NCBI GenBank assembly: GCA_002734065.2
Contig: NVXU02000023.1
Coordinates: forward strand, 62,001 to 126,000
Direction of reading: 5' to 3'
DNA from: Fluviicola sp.
GTDB taxonomy: Bacteria; Bacteroidota; Bacteroidia; Flavobacteriales_D; Crocinitomicaceae
DNA length: 64,000 bases
In this document: one piece after another, positions 1 through 8,215 of the stretch
How positions within the stretch are numbered: the stretch's first letter is position 1
Layout of the letters: each line of letters begins with the position of its first letter
Made by a program: the position numbers and the translations under genes
Notes under the pieces: model-generated
What the model saw: only the letters and a program-made list of their open reading frames with translations
What the model was told of the DNA's origin: nothing
Databases searched by the model: none

Positions 1-185
1 AATTCGGGGGAGAAAAAAACAAGAAATTCAAGTCTGCTCAACTCAAAAAAGCTTTGCTTGAAATGAACACATTAAATTTTGAGCAACAAGGTGAGAAATT
101 GCATACTATTTTTAATAACTGGAAGGAAGGAACGGAACAAATCGACGATGTGTGCGTTATTGGATTTAGAATTGGAAAAAATTGA
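1..185 (+). CDS. SpoIIE/PP2C-type serine phosphatase, C-terminal fragment (5' end outside window)
   Basis: An open frame enters from the left edge (codons begin at position 3) and stops with TGA at 183-185. The roughly 60 residues start FGGEKNKKFK and end IDDVCVIGFRIGKN. This matches the end of the SpoIIE/RsbU-like phosphatase domain: a lysine-rich FGG segment, a helix with a W-K core, then a D-D-V-x-V-I-G strand that supplies metal-binding aspartates. In Bacteroidota such domains usually end large sensor proteins with TPR or 7TMR modules, but nothing upstream can be seen here. The stop is followed by an inverted repeat that may end transcription. Confidence 0.75.
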   Translation, partial: FGGEKNKKFKSAQLKKALLEMNTLNFEQQGEKLHTIFNNWKEGTEQIDDVCVIGFRIGKN

Positions 186-200
186 TTCTGGCTTAATATT

Positions 201-319
201 AAGTCCTCCCCCTAGCCCCCTCCAAAGGGGGAAGAAGCAGATAAGTGAAGTTGGCGTTATAATTTCGATCTTATTTTGAGAGTGGGTTTCCCCTTTGGAG
301 GGGGCTAGGGGGAGGACTT
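201..319. repeat. 30-bp perfect inverted repeat, C/G-rich REP-like element
   Basis: The arm at 201-230 (AAGTCCTCCCCCTAGCCCCC followed by TCCAAAGGGG) is the exact reverse complement of 290-319, with a 59-bp spacer. A diverged single arm occurs at 14203-14234. The G+C content is far above the surrounding DNA. It fits a REP-like dispersed palindrome, and it sits between the phosphatase gene and hutU, where it could also act as a terminator. Confidence 0.8.
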
Positions 320-422
320 GTGATTTGATCAAAAAAGAGAAATCAAATACATTTACTTTAAAAAACCATACCAATCGAGCCATTTTTTCTTTCTACCTTT
401 ACGCTCAAATTAATGTGTAATT

Positions 423-2426
423 ATGAGTTCGTTTAAAGAGCAAATCCTTGAAGGTGTCCCGGCATCAATTCCAGCACTTAAAAAGAAAGAAGAAGGTATC
501 AACCATGCCCCAATTCGCAAGCAAATTCTTTCCAAAGAAGAAAGAAAACTAGCCCTTAAAAATGCTTTGAGGTACTTTCCAAAAAGCCAGCATCAAGAAC
601 TAGCAAAGGAATTTTTGAATGAACTAGACACACTAGGACGTATTTATATGCATAGATATAGACCTGACTATCAAATGACTGCTAGACCCATCAGTGATTA
701 TCCCGGAAAGTGCGAACAAGCAAAGGCCATCATGTTGATGATTCAAAACAACTTGGATTATGCCGTAGCGCAGCATCCTCACGAACTGATCACCTACGGT
801 GGAAACGGTGCTGTTTTCCAGAATTGGATTCAATACCGATTGACGATGAAATACTTGGCTGAAATGTCAGACGAACAGACTTTAGTCATGTATTCTGGTC
901 ACCCAATGGGACTTTTTCCTTCTCACAAAGATGCACCGAGAGTTGTGGTTACCAATGGCATGATGATTCCGAATTATTCTCAACCCGATGATTGGGAGAA
1001 ATTCAACGCGTTGGGCGTTACGCAATACGGACAAATGACCGCCGGTTCTTACATGTACATCGGGCCGCAAGGAATTGTACACGGAACAACCATCACTGTT
1101 CTCAATGCAGGGAGAATGATTTCCAAAAATGGCGAAGGCTTGGAAGGTAAATTATTCTTAACCGCAGGACTTGGAGGCATGTCTGGCGCACAGCCAAAAG
1201 CAGCAAATATTGCAGGTTGCGTTTCTGTGACGGCAGAAGTCAATGCAAAAGCGGTGCGAACACGCCATTCGCAAGGTTGGGTAGATGAAGTGATTGACAA
1301 TGTGGAAGAATTATGCGTTCGTGTTCGTCGTGCGAAAGAAAACAAAGAAATTGTGTCCATTGCTTTTGAAGGAAACATCGTGGATGTCTGGGAAGCATTC
1401 GACAAGAACGATATTTACGTTGATTTAGGTTCTGACCAAACGTCTTTGCACAATCCTTGGGCGGGTGGTTATTATCCAGTCGATATGACTTTGGAAGCAT
1501 CTAACGACATGATGGCAAACAATCCTGAAGAATTCAAAAAGCGCGTGCAAGCCACCTTGGTTCGCCATGCAGATTCTGTCAATAAACACACGGCAAAAGG
1601 CACTTATTTCTTCGATTATGGCAACGCATTCTTACTGGAAGCATCACGTGCCGGAGCAGATATTATGGCAGAGAATGGCATTGATTTCAAATACCCATCT
1701 TATGTGCAAGACATCATGGGACCGATGTGTTTCGATTACGGTTTTGGACCATTTAGATGGGTTTGCGCCTCTGGAAAACCAGAAGATTTGCAAAAAACCG
1801 ACACCATTGCTTGTGCTGTTTTGGAGAAAATGAAAGAAACAAGTCCTGCTGAAATACAACAGCAAATGGCTGATAACATTCAGTGGATTAAAGGGGCACA
1901 AGAGAATAAATTAGTCGTTGGTTCGCAAGCAAGAATTCTCTATGCAGATGCAGAAGGGAGAATGAGAATTGCGCAAGCATTCAACGATGCCATTGCCAGT
2001 GGCGAAATTGGACCTGTTGTTTTAGGTCGTGACCACCACGATGTCTCTGGGACAGATTCGCCCTACAGAGAAACTTCCAATATTTATGACGGTTCTCGTT
2101 TTACGGCTGACATGGCGATTCAAAATGTCATCGGCGACAGTTTTCGAGGGGCAACTTGGGTTTCCATTCACAATGGTGGCGGCGTAGGTTGGGGAGAAGT
2201 CATTAATGGCGGTTTTGGAATGCTCCTCGACGGTTCTTCCGATGCAGAAAGAAGACTAAAATCAATGCTGCACTGGGACGTCAATAATGGAATTTCTCGC
2301 AGAAGCTGGGCCAGAAACGAAGGCGCCATGTACGCGATTAAAAGAGCCATGGAAATAGAACCAAATTTGAAAGTGACGGTGCCGGAAGTTGTGGAGGAAG
2401 ATGTGATTGAGGGGCTGTTTGGGTAG
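423..2426 (+). CDS. hutU: urocanate hydratase (urocanase)
   Basis: Second step of histidine degradation: converts urocanate to 4-imidazolone-5-propionate with tightly bound NAD+, in the cytosol. The 667-residue protein is the long form found in Bacteroidota and some other bacteria (Proteobacterial enzymes are about 555). Visible family features are YGGNGAVFQNW (about 125-135), the NAD-binding glycine segment TAGLGGMSGAQ (about 247-257) and the active-site region GFGPFRWVC (about 440-448). No other hut gene is in the window, so hutU is separated from hutH/hutI here. Its 3' tip is the sequence repeated downstream at 3655-3758 and 8216-8239. Confidence 0.97.
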   Translation: MSSFKEQILEGVPASIPALKKKEEGINHAPIRKQILSKEERKLALKNALRYFPKSQHQELAKEFLNELDTLGRIYMHRYRPDYQMTARPISDYPGKCEQAKAIMLMIQNNLDYAVAQHPHELITYGGNGAVFQNWIQYRLTMKYLAEMSDEQTLVMYSGHPMGLFPSHKDAPRVVVTNGMMIPNYSQPDDWEKFNALGVTQYGQMTAGSYMYIGPQGIVHGTTITVLNAGRMISKNGEGLEGKLFLTAGLGGMSGAQPKAANIAGCVSVTAEVNAKAVRTRHSQGWVDEVIDNVEELCVRVRRAKENKEIVSIAFEGNIVDVWEAFDKNDIYVDLGSDQTSLHNPWAGGYYPVDMTLEASNDMMANNPEEFKKRVQATLVRHADSVNKHTAKGTYFFDYGNAFLLEASRAGADIMAENGIDFKYPSYVQDIMGPMCFDYGFGPFRWVCASGKPEDLQKTDTIACAVLEKMKETSPAEIQQQMADNIQWIKGAQENKLVVGSQARILYADAEGRMRIAQAFNDAIASGEIGPVVLGRDHHDVSGTDSPYRETSNIYDGSRFTADMAIQNVIGDSFRGATWVSIHNGGGVGWGEVINGGFGMLLDGSSDAERRLKSMLHWDVNNGISRRSWARNEGAMYAIKRAMEIEPNLKVTVPEVVEEDVIEGLFG

Positions 2427-2478
2427 AATTTTGTATATTTAGGGTAGTTAACCGTTTAATGATGTTTGTTCGGTTATT
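2406..2478 (+). repeat. hutU-tip leader repeat, copy A (native hutU end)
   Basis: This copy covers the last hutU codons, the stop, and a leader containing TATATTTA (2434-2441), resembling a Bacteroidota -7 box, then the inverted repeat TAACCG/CGGTTA around a 14-nt loop. Related copies start near 3744, 7284 and 8216, each just ahead of an accessory gene block. Function as promoter plus 5' leader for the lipoprotein gene at 2518 is an inference. Confidence 0.8.
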
Positions 2479-2517
2479 GAGTGTAATAAAGAATTAGATA
2501 ATCCATCAATAAAGACA

Positions 2518-3609
2518 ATGGCACAACCTTTTTATATTCTTGTATTGATTTTAGGTATTTCAAGCTGTAGTAGCCCTGAGACTAATGAAAATTTAGATAC
2601 TAACCCTGATAATGAGCCTAATATTTCCGTTACAATACAAACCAATTTTTTGAAAAGTGGTGCTCATGATATAACCTATTTTTCATTCACAAAGAATGTA
2701 GAAGGCTCGTTCTCTTCCTTTATCTATTCGAGGGATTCTTCGCTTACTTCAGAATCTATTATGTGGAGAACCTCACTCAGTCCAAAATCTTTAGAGTATT
2801 ATCCTTTTACTTTGACCGCACAAATCAATAGCTCAAACGACACATTGTTTTTAAATGAAGCCGAGCAGAAAGAACACGGATTCATAGGTCAATACAAATA
2901 CATATTAAAAGATTCATTTGATCTTAAACTGGAAAACGACACATTCATAATATACAGCTACTCTAGGATTGACGAAAATATACGATGGGATGAAACCTTA
3001 TATTTTTCGAACGAGTATGGATTGCTTTTTACTCACTATAACTACTTTCAAAACAATAAAGAAACAATACAGCATGGCAATATTGAAGTAAATCAATTAA
3101 GGGAATTAATCTCTCAATTAAAAACTAACCATAAAAAAGGACTAGGAGCTGATGCTAATTACTCCGACTCAATTGTAGATAGTTTGATCTATGACTTTAA
3201 TAGCAATGGAATTCCAGACCAAATTACAATTTATGGAGATAACCATATTCCATTTGGTGAGGGACCGGAATCCGCTAGAACCATGGTTCTAGAAATAGAC
3301 GGAAAGCAATTATGGGAAAAGGATTCTATTGTATTGTGTACACAGTGTGGCGGTGCATATGGAGACCCTTTTGCTCAGATACTTTTCGAAAATGACACGC
3401 TTAAGATGTATCACTATGGTGGCAGTGGGTGGAGATGGGGATTCGATCAGTTTTTTATTTTTGAAAAAAACTTAGTCAAATTTAAACTTGTCCTCGAAAG
3501 GAAGTTTACTTTTCATTCTGGAGACCCCGAAGAGACTTATGAAGAAAGAATGACTTCAATCGATAAGCTTGAAGGTGTATATTTAAGTGAAATCAATAAT
3601 TATCATTGA
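2518..3609 (+). CDS. hypothetical lipoprotein
   Basis: 363 residues with a lipoprotein signal: a short hydrophobic stretch then ISSC, so Cys17 would be the lipidated residue. The mature protein starts with a low-complexity Asn/Asp/Glu segment typical of surface linkers. Near residue 226 a DFNSNGIPDQ stretch resembles the Ca-binding loops of VCBS/FG-GAP-type repeats, but there is one copy only. No family recognised. It is the only gene between leader copies A and B, so it looks like an independently acquired single-gene block. Confidence 0.7.
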   Translation: MAQPFYILVLILGISSCSSPETNENLDTNPDNEPNISVTIQTNFLKSGAHDITYFSFTKNVEGSFSSFIYSRDSSLTSESIMWRTSLSPKSLEYYPFTLTAQINSSNDTLFLNEAEQKEHGFIGQYKYILKDSFDLKLENDTFIIYSYSRIDENIRWDETLYFSNEYGLLFTHYNYFQNNKETIQHGNIEVNQLRELISQLKTNHKKGLGADANYSDSIVDSLIYDFNSNGIPDQITIYGDNHIPFGEGPESARTMVLEIDGKQLWEKDSIVLCTQCGGAYGDPFAQILFENDTLKMYHYGGSGWRWGFDQFFIFEKNLVKFKLVLERKFTFHSGDPEETYEERMTSIDKLEGVYLSEINNYH

Positions 3610-3654
3610 TACGTATATCTATATCCCTCCGCTGAACTGAATTTACAACCCCGC

Positions 3655-3758
3655 GCGCCATGTACGCAATTAAAAGAGCCATGGAAATAGAACCTAATTT
3701 GAAAGTGACGGTGCCAGAAGTTGTGGAGGAAGATGTGATTGAGGGATTGTTTGGGTAG
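3655..3758 (+). pseudogene. duplicated hutU 3' end (34 codons plus stop)
   Basis: Aligns without gaps to hutU 2323-2426 at a constant offset of 1332. There are only five differences in 104 bp, and all five are synonymous (GCG/GCA, CCA/CCT, CCG/CCA, GGG/GGA, CTG/TTG). It has no start and no upstream hutU, so it is not a gene. The lack of amino-acid changes means this fragment was evolving as part of a working urocanase until recently, for example as a donor allele or a displaced original 3' end. Confidence 0.92.
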
Positions 3759-3822
3759 AATTTTGTATATTTAGGGGACTAATCGTTTAATGGAATATAT
3801 TCGGTCGTTATATGCAAGCTGA
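3744..3822 (+). repeat. hutU-tip leader repeat, copy B
   Basis: Continues from the hutU fragment: TTTGGGTAG, then TATATTTA (3766-3773), AGGGGA, an AATCG/CGGTC imperfect hairpin around TTTAATGGAATATATT, and a terminal CGTTATATGCAAGC (3807-3820). The terminal motif recurs in a related form at the second array (28262-28275 on the opposite strand). Confidence 0.8.
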
Positions 3823-3893
3823 AAAAACATTGATGAATTATAACAAGTTGACCTTCAAAAAAGCTTTATGAGAAACATTATTTTATTGAACTA

Positions 3894-4394
3894 ATGGAGT
3901 CAAAATTCAAATATTTGGTTGTTACGGCATCAATAATATCCCTTGTTCTTTTGTCAATTATATATCTTGCATTTTCGATTGGATACATTTATTTCGAAGA
4001 TTTTGCACCCTTACCAATCACCGTCCTTATTGGTGTTGGTTTCCCATTAATATTCTTTTATCTTCTGAGAGAAATAAGAACTAAGATTTTTCGATTAACA
4101 ATTGAAAAAAACCAAATATGGATTAAACCAATCTTACATTTAAAAAAGAACTATTCAATAGAATTAAATGATAACATTCGTATTCATCAAACACACATAG
4201 ATGTCGAAGCATATCCATATGTCTGTTGTGTCCTCATAATTTATGATAATGATCAAATTGTATTGAGAATAAAGGAAGTTTATTATGAAAATTTTGAAGA
4301 AATAAAACAACGATTGATTCAAATTCAAGGAGAAATTGAATATCAAAAGACGAACTCTAACGAACGATTGAAGACCCCAACAAGCTCACAATAA
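3894..4394 (+). CDS. hypothetical membrane protein
   Basis: 166 residues. Two hydrophobic helices (about 8-30 and 38-60) are followed by a soluble, strand-rich domain with alternating charged and hydrophobic residues (LTIEKNQIWIKP..., IRIHQTHIDVEAYP). This two-helix plus C-terminal beta layout resembles small bacterial membrane proteins with a PH-like domain, but no diagnostic motif is visible. It lies directly after leader copy B and is strongly A+T-rich, like the other cargo genes. Confidence 0.65.
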   Translation: MESKFKYLVVTASIISLVLLSIIYLAFSIGYIYFEDFAPLPITVLIGVGFPLIFFYLLREIRTKIFRLTIEKNQIWIKPILHLKKNYSIELNDNIRIHQTHIDVEAYPYVCCVLIIYDNDQIVLRIKEVYYENFEEIKQRLIQIQGEIEYQKTNSNERLKTPTSSQ

Positions 4395-4421
4395 GAGCAC
4401 CTCATCAATACAGGCCTACAA

Positions 4422-4443
4422 GTGTAAACAAATCTGTTTACAC
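4422..4443. promoter_or_regulatory. palindromic operator-like site GTGTAAACA-N4-TGTTTACAC
   Basis: Perfect 9-bp inverted repeat (4422-4430 and 4435-4443) about 120 bp ahead of the gene at 4564. The flanking sequence aligns with the operator-like region before the HTH gene at 7891: both have TAAACAA, TCTGTTTA, then CAA and TTGTTTAT at the same spacing. Binding by the HTH protein at 7891 is an inference. Confidence 0.6.
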
Positions 4444-4563
4444 AAGGTTGTTTATTCTCTTTCGTAACACATTCACCATTTCACATTAAAATGTGATTTA
4501 TATCATGCTTAGACGTATAAAATTTATCCAACTTTGTCGTTTATATTCAAGAATTTGAAACTC

Positions 4564-6390
4564 ATGAAAAACGAACATTCATTCCACATACCAGTAATGG
4601 GAATAGGATTTACTGTTGACACAGCACTAAAAGTAGCTCACCTTGGCATCAACTCTGTGCTGTCACTTATCGGAGATAAACTGCATGAAAAATTACGAAA
4701 ATATTACTGCGAAAAATACGGACTCGCGTATGAAGAAATTACAGACAAAATAGACGACTACAAAGCAAAAAGGACAACGGCCTATTTGAATCTTTTGGAT
4801 GATTTAACGGCGAAAAAATTTGAGAGTTATAAAAATTCAACCGCAGAATACAAGACTGAAATTGAAGCATGCATTGATTTATTGCCAAATAGTGCACAAT
4901 TGAAAAAGGAATTCCGTCGGCTGATGGAAGATTCTTCTAGTAGTGACCAATGTAAAAAATGGGTAGAAGAAAATCTACAACTCGGTAGCATCGATGTGAA
5001 TATTATGACCAAGCTAGATAGAGAAAACTTTGTGAAAGGGGAGAAATTGCCTCCAGAACACAACGATGGGCATGTCGCAATGCGCGCCTATGCAAACAGC
5101 ACTCTCGATTCTTCGCTTGTGCTTTCAGCAGGGTTAAATCCTAGATTGTTTACCTATATGGAGCAGTTCGAGGACTTCTACCCGGATTCAAATGGGTACA
5201 TTAAAAAGAAAATCATTTTAAAAGTGAGTGACTATCGATCGGCGCTCGTGCAAGGAAAATTCTTAGCAAAAAAAGGATTGTGGATCTCTGAGTACAGAGT
5301 CGAATCAGGACTAAACTGCGGAGGACACGCATTCGCAACCGATGGTTTTTTAATGGGGCCAATTCTATCAGAATTTAAAAACAACAAAAAAGAGCTTTTT
5401 GATTCTGTTTTTGAGGTGTTGAAGACCGCTTTAGACGCTAAAAATAAGGCTGTATTCGAAGAGTTATTGCCCTTTAAATTTACTGCACAAGGAGGAGTTG
5501 GCACGTCAGAAGAACATCAATTTTTGCTCGATGAGTATCAATTAGACTCCGTTGGGTGGGGAAGCCCTTTTCTTTTAGTTCCCGAAGCAGTCAATGTAGA
5601 TGACGAAACGATAACTAGGTTGATTGAAGCGAAAGAAGAAGATTTCTATCTGAGTAGAATATCACCACTTGGTGTTCCGTTCAACAGCCTTAGAGATACT
5701 TCCAAAGAAAGAGAAAGGAAAGAAAAAATTGCCAAAGGAAAACCAGGGAGCCCTTGTATAGAGGGAAGCTTGGCTTTGTTTAACAAAGAATTTACAGACG
5801 ACCCTATTTGTACAGCTTCTCGTCAATATCAAAAGCTGAAAATTGAAGAACTGAAAAAAGATAACCTATCGGTTGAGGAATATCAAGAGAAATATGAGAA
5901 AATTGTCGAAAAAACATGTCTTTGCACGGGTCTCGTGAATCCAGTTTTAATTGTGAACGAGCTCAAAACACCTACTGGAAATGGAGGTGTGTCAATCTGT
6001 CCAGGTCCAAACATGTTTTATTTCAAAAAAGTAATGACGATGAGTGAAATTACCAGCCATATTTACGGCAAAAAAAGCATTCCTTTTTCAGTAGAACGTC
6101 CTCACATGTTTGTCAAAGAACTATATGCTTACATTAAATATTTAAAGGGTTCTATAGAAGATACCAGAAAATCAGTGAACAAGAAAGGAAAAAACCGTCT
6201 GCTTAAATTTTCTGAAAATCTATCGAGCGGAATCGAGTATTATCAGTCACTTTTTAATGCCAACTTGAAGACCTTTTATGATACAAAAGCTGTTATTTTA
6301 GCTGATTTACAAGCAAGCATTGAAAAGTTGAATACAATGCACCAAGAAATTGAGGCATTGTCCATAGAACTACCCATTCAAAAAATCTAA
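4564..6390 (+). CDS. conserved protein, probable TIM-barrel (FMN-type) domain with Cys-rich C-terminal half
   Basis: 608 residues from ATG 4564; an in-frame ATG 30 bp upstream is less likely because the conserved-looking part begins HIPVMGIGFTVDT. QGGVGTSEEH (about 309-318) and DSVGWGSPFLLVPEA (about 327-341) look like the phosphate-binding end of an FMN-dependent TIM barrel. Five cysteines follow in the second half (about 398, 416, 452, 454, 479), enough for a metal or Fe-S site. The tail is a long helical region. Exact function unknown. It is followed after 29 bp by a PlsC-type acyltransferase, so the two probably act together, possibly in lipid chemistry. Confidence 0.6.
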   Translation: MKNEHSFHIPVMGIGFTVDTALKVAHLGINSVLSLIGDKLHEKLRKYYCEKYGLAYEEITDKIDDYKAKRTTAYLNLLDDLTAKKFESYKNSTAEYKTEIEACIDLLPNSAQLKKEFRRLMEDSSSSDQCKKWVEENLQLGSIDVNIMTKLDRENFVKGEKLPPEHNDGHVAMRAYANSTLDSSLVLSAGLNPRLFTYMEQFEDFYPDSNGYIKKKIILKVSDYRSALVQGKFLAKKGLWISEYRVESGLNCGGHAFATDGFLMGPILSEFKNNKKELFDSVFEVLKTALDAKNKAVFEELLPFKFTAQGGVGTSEEHQFLLDEYQLDSVGWGSPFLLVPEAVNVDDETITRLIEAKEEDFYLSRISPLGVPFNSLRDTSKERERKEKIAKGKPGSPCIEGSLALFNKEFTDDPICTASRQYQKLKIEELKKDNLSVEEYQEKYEKIVEKTCLCTGLVNPVLIVNELKTPTGNGGVSICPGPNMFYFKKVMTMSEITSHIYGKKSIPFSVERPHMFVKELYAYIKYLKGSIEDTRKSVNKKGKNRLLKFSENLSSGIEYYQSLFNANLKTFYDTKAVILADLQASIEKLNTMHQEIEALSIELPIQKI

Positions 6391-6419
6391 TTCTACGCAC
6401 TAAAAAACGATTTGCCTTT

Positions 6420-7196
6420 ATGAAAGTTGTATTAAGTTTCTTCTCATTTGTTCTATCCAGGAGGTATAAAATAAAGGTAAAAGGGGAGCATCTTTTGCAT
6501 GAATCTGGGGCGAAATTACTTCTGCAGAATCATCAATCTCATATTGACCCACAATTGTTGGGCGTATTTGTTGCTCAACGAAGCGGCTTGGTTCCCGTTA
6601 TTTCGGAGAAATTTTTACGAATACCGGTCATCGGAGCTGTTTTGAGGTCACATAACGCCGTTTCGGTGAGTGATTTGAAGCATGGCAATCGGGATCCGAA
6701 TGTTCTCAAAAACATGATTTCAAAAATAATGGAGGCACTAGAAAAAGGAAAAAGTGTGCTCATTGCTCCTTCGGGGAATATCGCTCAAGGACCTGTTGAA
6801 CGAATTAAAAATAAGCAGAGTGCGCATGCATTGGTTTCCAACTTGCCAGATGGCGTTAAGGTCATTGGAGTAAGGGTGAATGGACTATGGGGAAGCATGT
6901 GGTCCGTTGCATGGATGGGTAAAAAGCCAGATTTTTTGAAGACCTTTCTCAAAGGTATTTTTTACATTCTCGCCAATTTGATCTTTTTCATGCCAAAGCG
7001 AGAGATTACTTTTGAGTTTGTAGATATTACGGAAGAAGCAAAATTACAGTCCAAGTCAGAACGGAAGGTTTTTAATCATTATTTGGAAGAATTTTACAAT
7101 ATTAATGGTCCAGAAGAGGTGACTTATCTCAAGCACTTCTTCTACGCACCAAAAATAAAAAGAACTTACCCCGCTAATTTAGTGAAGGACAAATAA
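6420..7196 (+). CDS. 1-acyl-glycerol-3-phosphate acyltransferase-like (PlsC family)
   Basis: 258 residues. The acyltransferase block I motif H-x4-D is NHQSHIDPQ (His38, Asp43). A later PSGNIAQGP (117-125) takes the place of the usual PEGT-type block III. A hydrophobic segment near 178-195 would anchor it in the inner membrane. The family transfers acyl groups from ACP or CoA to lysophospholipids or related acceptors. The unusual block III and the partner gene at 4564 suggest a specialised acceptor rather than routine phospholipid synthesis. Part of the block between leader copies B and C. Confidence 0.8.
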   Translation: MKVVLSFFSFVLSRRYKIKVKGEHLLHESGAKLLLQNHQSHIDPQLLGVFVAQRSGLVPVISEKFLRIPVIGAVLRSHNAVSVSDLKHGNRDPNVLKNMISKIMEALEKGKSVLIAPSGNIAQGPVERIKNKQSAHALVSNLPDGVKVIGVRVNGLWGSMWSVAWMGKKPDFLKTFLKGIFYILANLIFFMPKREITFEFVDITEEAKLQSKSERKVFNHYLEEFYNINGPEEVTYLKHFFYAPKIKRTYPANLVKDK

Positions 7197-7283
7197 CTGT
7201 TTGTTCAATTTAGAAATCATATTCTTCACTTCGTTTAATAGATTCAAACGTTTCTGTAGCTCATTGAAAAAGACCAAAGTAAT

Positions 7284-7350
7284 AGGTTGTTTGAGTAGAA
7301 TTTTATATTTTTAGGGGAATTTAGCCGTTTAGGGTTAAGTATTCGGTTGA
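7284..7350 (+). repeat. hutU-tip leader repeat, copy C (most diverged)
   Basis: Retains TTGTTTGAGTAG (hutU tip, now with a Gly-to-Glu codon change), an A/T-rich TATATTTTTAGGGGA, and the AGCCG/CGGTT hairpin around a 16-nt loop. It precedes the DUF2007-like gene at 7381 by 30 bp. It is less like A, B and D than they are like each other. Confidence 0.7.
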
Positions 7351-7380
7351 TATTCGTTAATACCAACTCAAACCCACTCA

Positions 7381-7806
7381 ATGGAATTAATAACACTTAA
7401 AGTATTTAACACAGCAATTGAAGCCTATATTCTAAAAAACAAACTAGAAGGTGAAGGAATTGTGTGTTATATTTTAGATGAAAACATAGTTACCCTTAAC
7501 CCATTACTGAATTTTGCTGTTGGTGGGGTTAGACTTCAGATAAACAAAGTAGATCTAGATAAAGCTAAAGACATCATAGCTGAAATAGACGATCAACCAT
7601 ACACGAATGATGAAGATGCTATTATTGAATGTCCAAAGTGTAGTTCACATAGCCTTTATTCAGATTTCAAATCAATAAAAGATCCGAAAGGTTTTTTAGC
7701 GATGGTACTTGCTTTCTTGACTACCACTTTTCCGATTTATTCAAAGTCTGTTTATAAATGTAAAGATTGCAATACTGAATTCTCCCTCGCTAAGCTGGAT
7801 TTGTAA
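7381..7806 (+). CDS. DUF2007 domain protein with C-terminal zinc ribbon
   Basis: 141 residues. The N-terminal half (LKVFNTAIEAYILKNKLEGEGI... GGVRLQINKVDLDKAKDII) matches the DUF2007 'putative signal transducing protein' fold, a ferredoxin-like domain common in Bacteroidota. The C-terminal part has CPKC (about 84-87) and CKDC (about 126-129) separated by a hydrophobic stretch, giving a zinc-ribbon-like pair. Role unknown; such proteins are thought to be small regulatory or binding modules. Its last codons form one copy of a 19-bp direct repeat found again at 8163-8181. Confidence 0.75.
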   Translation: MELITLKVFNTAIEAYILKNKLEGEGIVCYILDENIVTLNPLLNFAVGGVRLQINKVDLDKAKDIIAEIDDQPYTNDEDAIIECPKCSSHSLYSDFKSIKDPKGFLAMVLAFLTTTFPIYSKSVYKCKDCNTEFSLAKLDL

Positions 7807-7845
7807 TCCTGCTATTAGCACTGAAGATCATTTTATACAATTCAT

Positions 7846-7885
7846 AAATATAAACAATTCTGTTTAAACAAAATTGTTTATATTT
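7846..7885. promoter_or_regulatory. nested palindromic operator before the HTH gene
   Basis: AAATATAAACAATT (7846-7859) and AATTGTTTATATTT (7872-7885) form a perfect 14-bp inverted repeat. The spacer contains the self-complementary TGTTTAAACA (7861-7870). The site ends 5 bp before the start codon at 7891, a normal place for autoregulation by an antitoxin-type HTH protein. A shortened version is at 4422-4443. Confidence 0.7.
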
Positions 7886-7890
7886 ACATC

Positions 7891-8169
7891 ATGATGCAAT
7901 ATCTATCCATATTAAAGGGAATTCAACCCGGTAAAGTCGTTGAATATGAGCTTTCTAGAAGAAAACTCTCTAAAGGTAGATTTGCCATTTCGATTAACGA
8001 ATATCCCCAGACTTTAGGGGCCATTATTAACGGTCATCGTGGAATGAACACGAAATTGTCATTAAAAATTGAAAAAGAATTTGGATGGGGAGAAGGGTTT
8101 TTAATGACACTGAAGGTGTATTATGACATTCGAAAAGAAAAAGAGCAACAAGGCAAGCAACTTCGCTGA
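7891..8169 (+). CDS. HTH antitoxin-like protein (HigA/AbiEi-partner type), orphan
   Basis: 92 residues starting MMQYLSILKGIQPGKVVEYE. The pattern LKGIxPGxxxxxELxxRxLSKGxFAxSxxEYPQTLxxIxxGxRxMNTxLSLKIE is that of Bacteroidota HTH antitoxins usually encoded just before an AbiEii-like nucleotidyltransferase toxin. Here no toxin follows: the next 190 bp hold a direct repeat and leader copy D. It may be a solitary immunity or regulatory gene, or the remnant of a lost toxin-antitoxin pair. A large palindrome immediately upstream suggests autorepression. Confidence 0.75.
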   Translation: MMQYLSILKGIQPGKVVEYELSRRKLSKGRFAISINEYPQTLGAIINGHRGMNTKLSLKIEKEFGWGEGFLMTLKVYYDIRKEKEQQGKQLR

Positions 8170-8215
8170 GCTGGATTTGTACCACGGCAAAAACATCAAT
8201 TTTAGTTGCTCAATC

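Larger units (their letters stand above)
7787..8181. repeat. 19-bp direct repeats bounding the HTH module
   Basis: TCGCTAAGCTGGATTTGTA at 7787-7805 recurs with one mismatch as TCGCTGAGCTGGATTTGTA at 8163-8181. The first copy encodes the end of the DUF2007 protein; the second overlaps the stop of the HTH gene. The operator and HTH gene lie exactly between them, as expected if this module was inserted or if a duplication created it. Confidence 0.75.
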
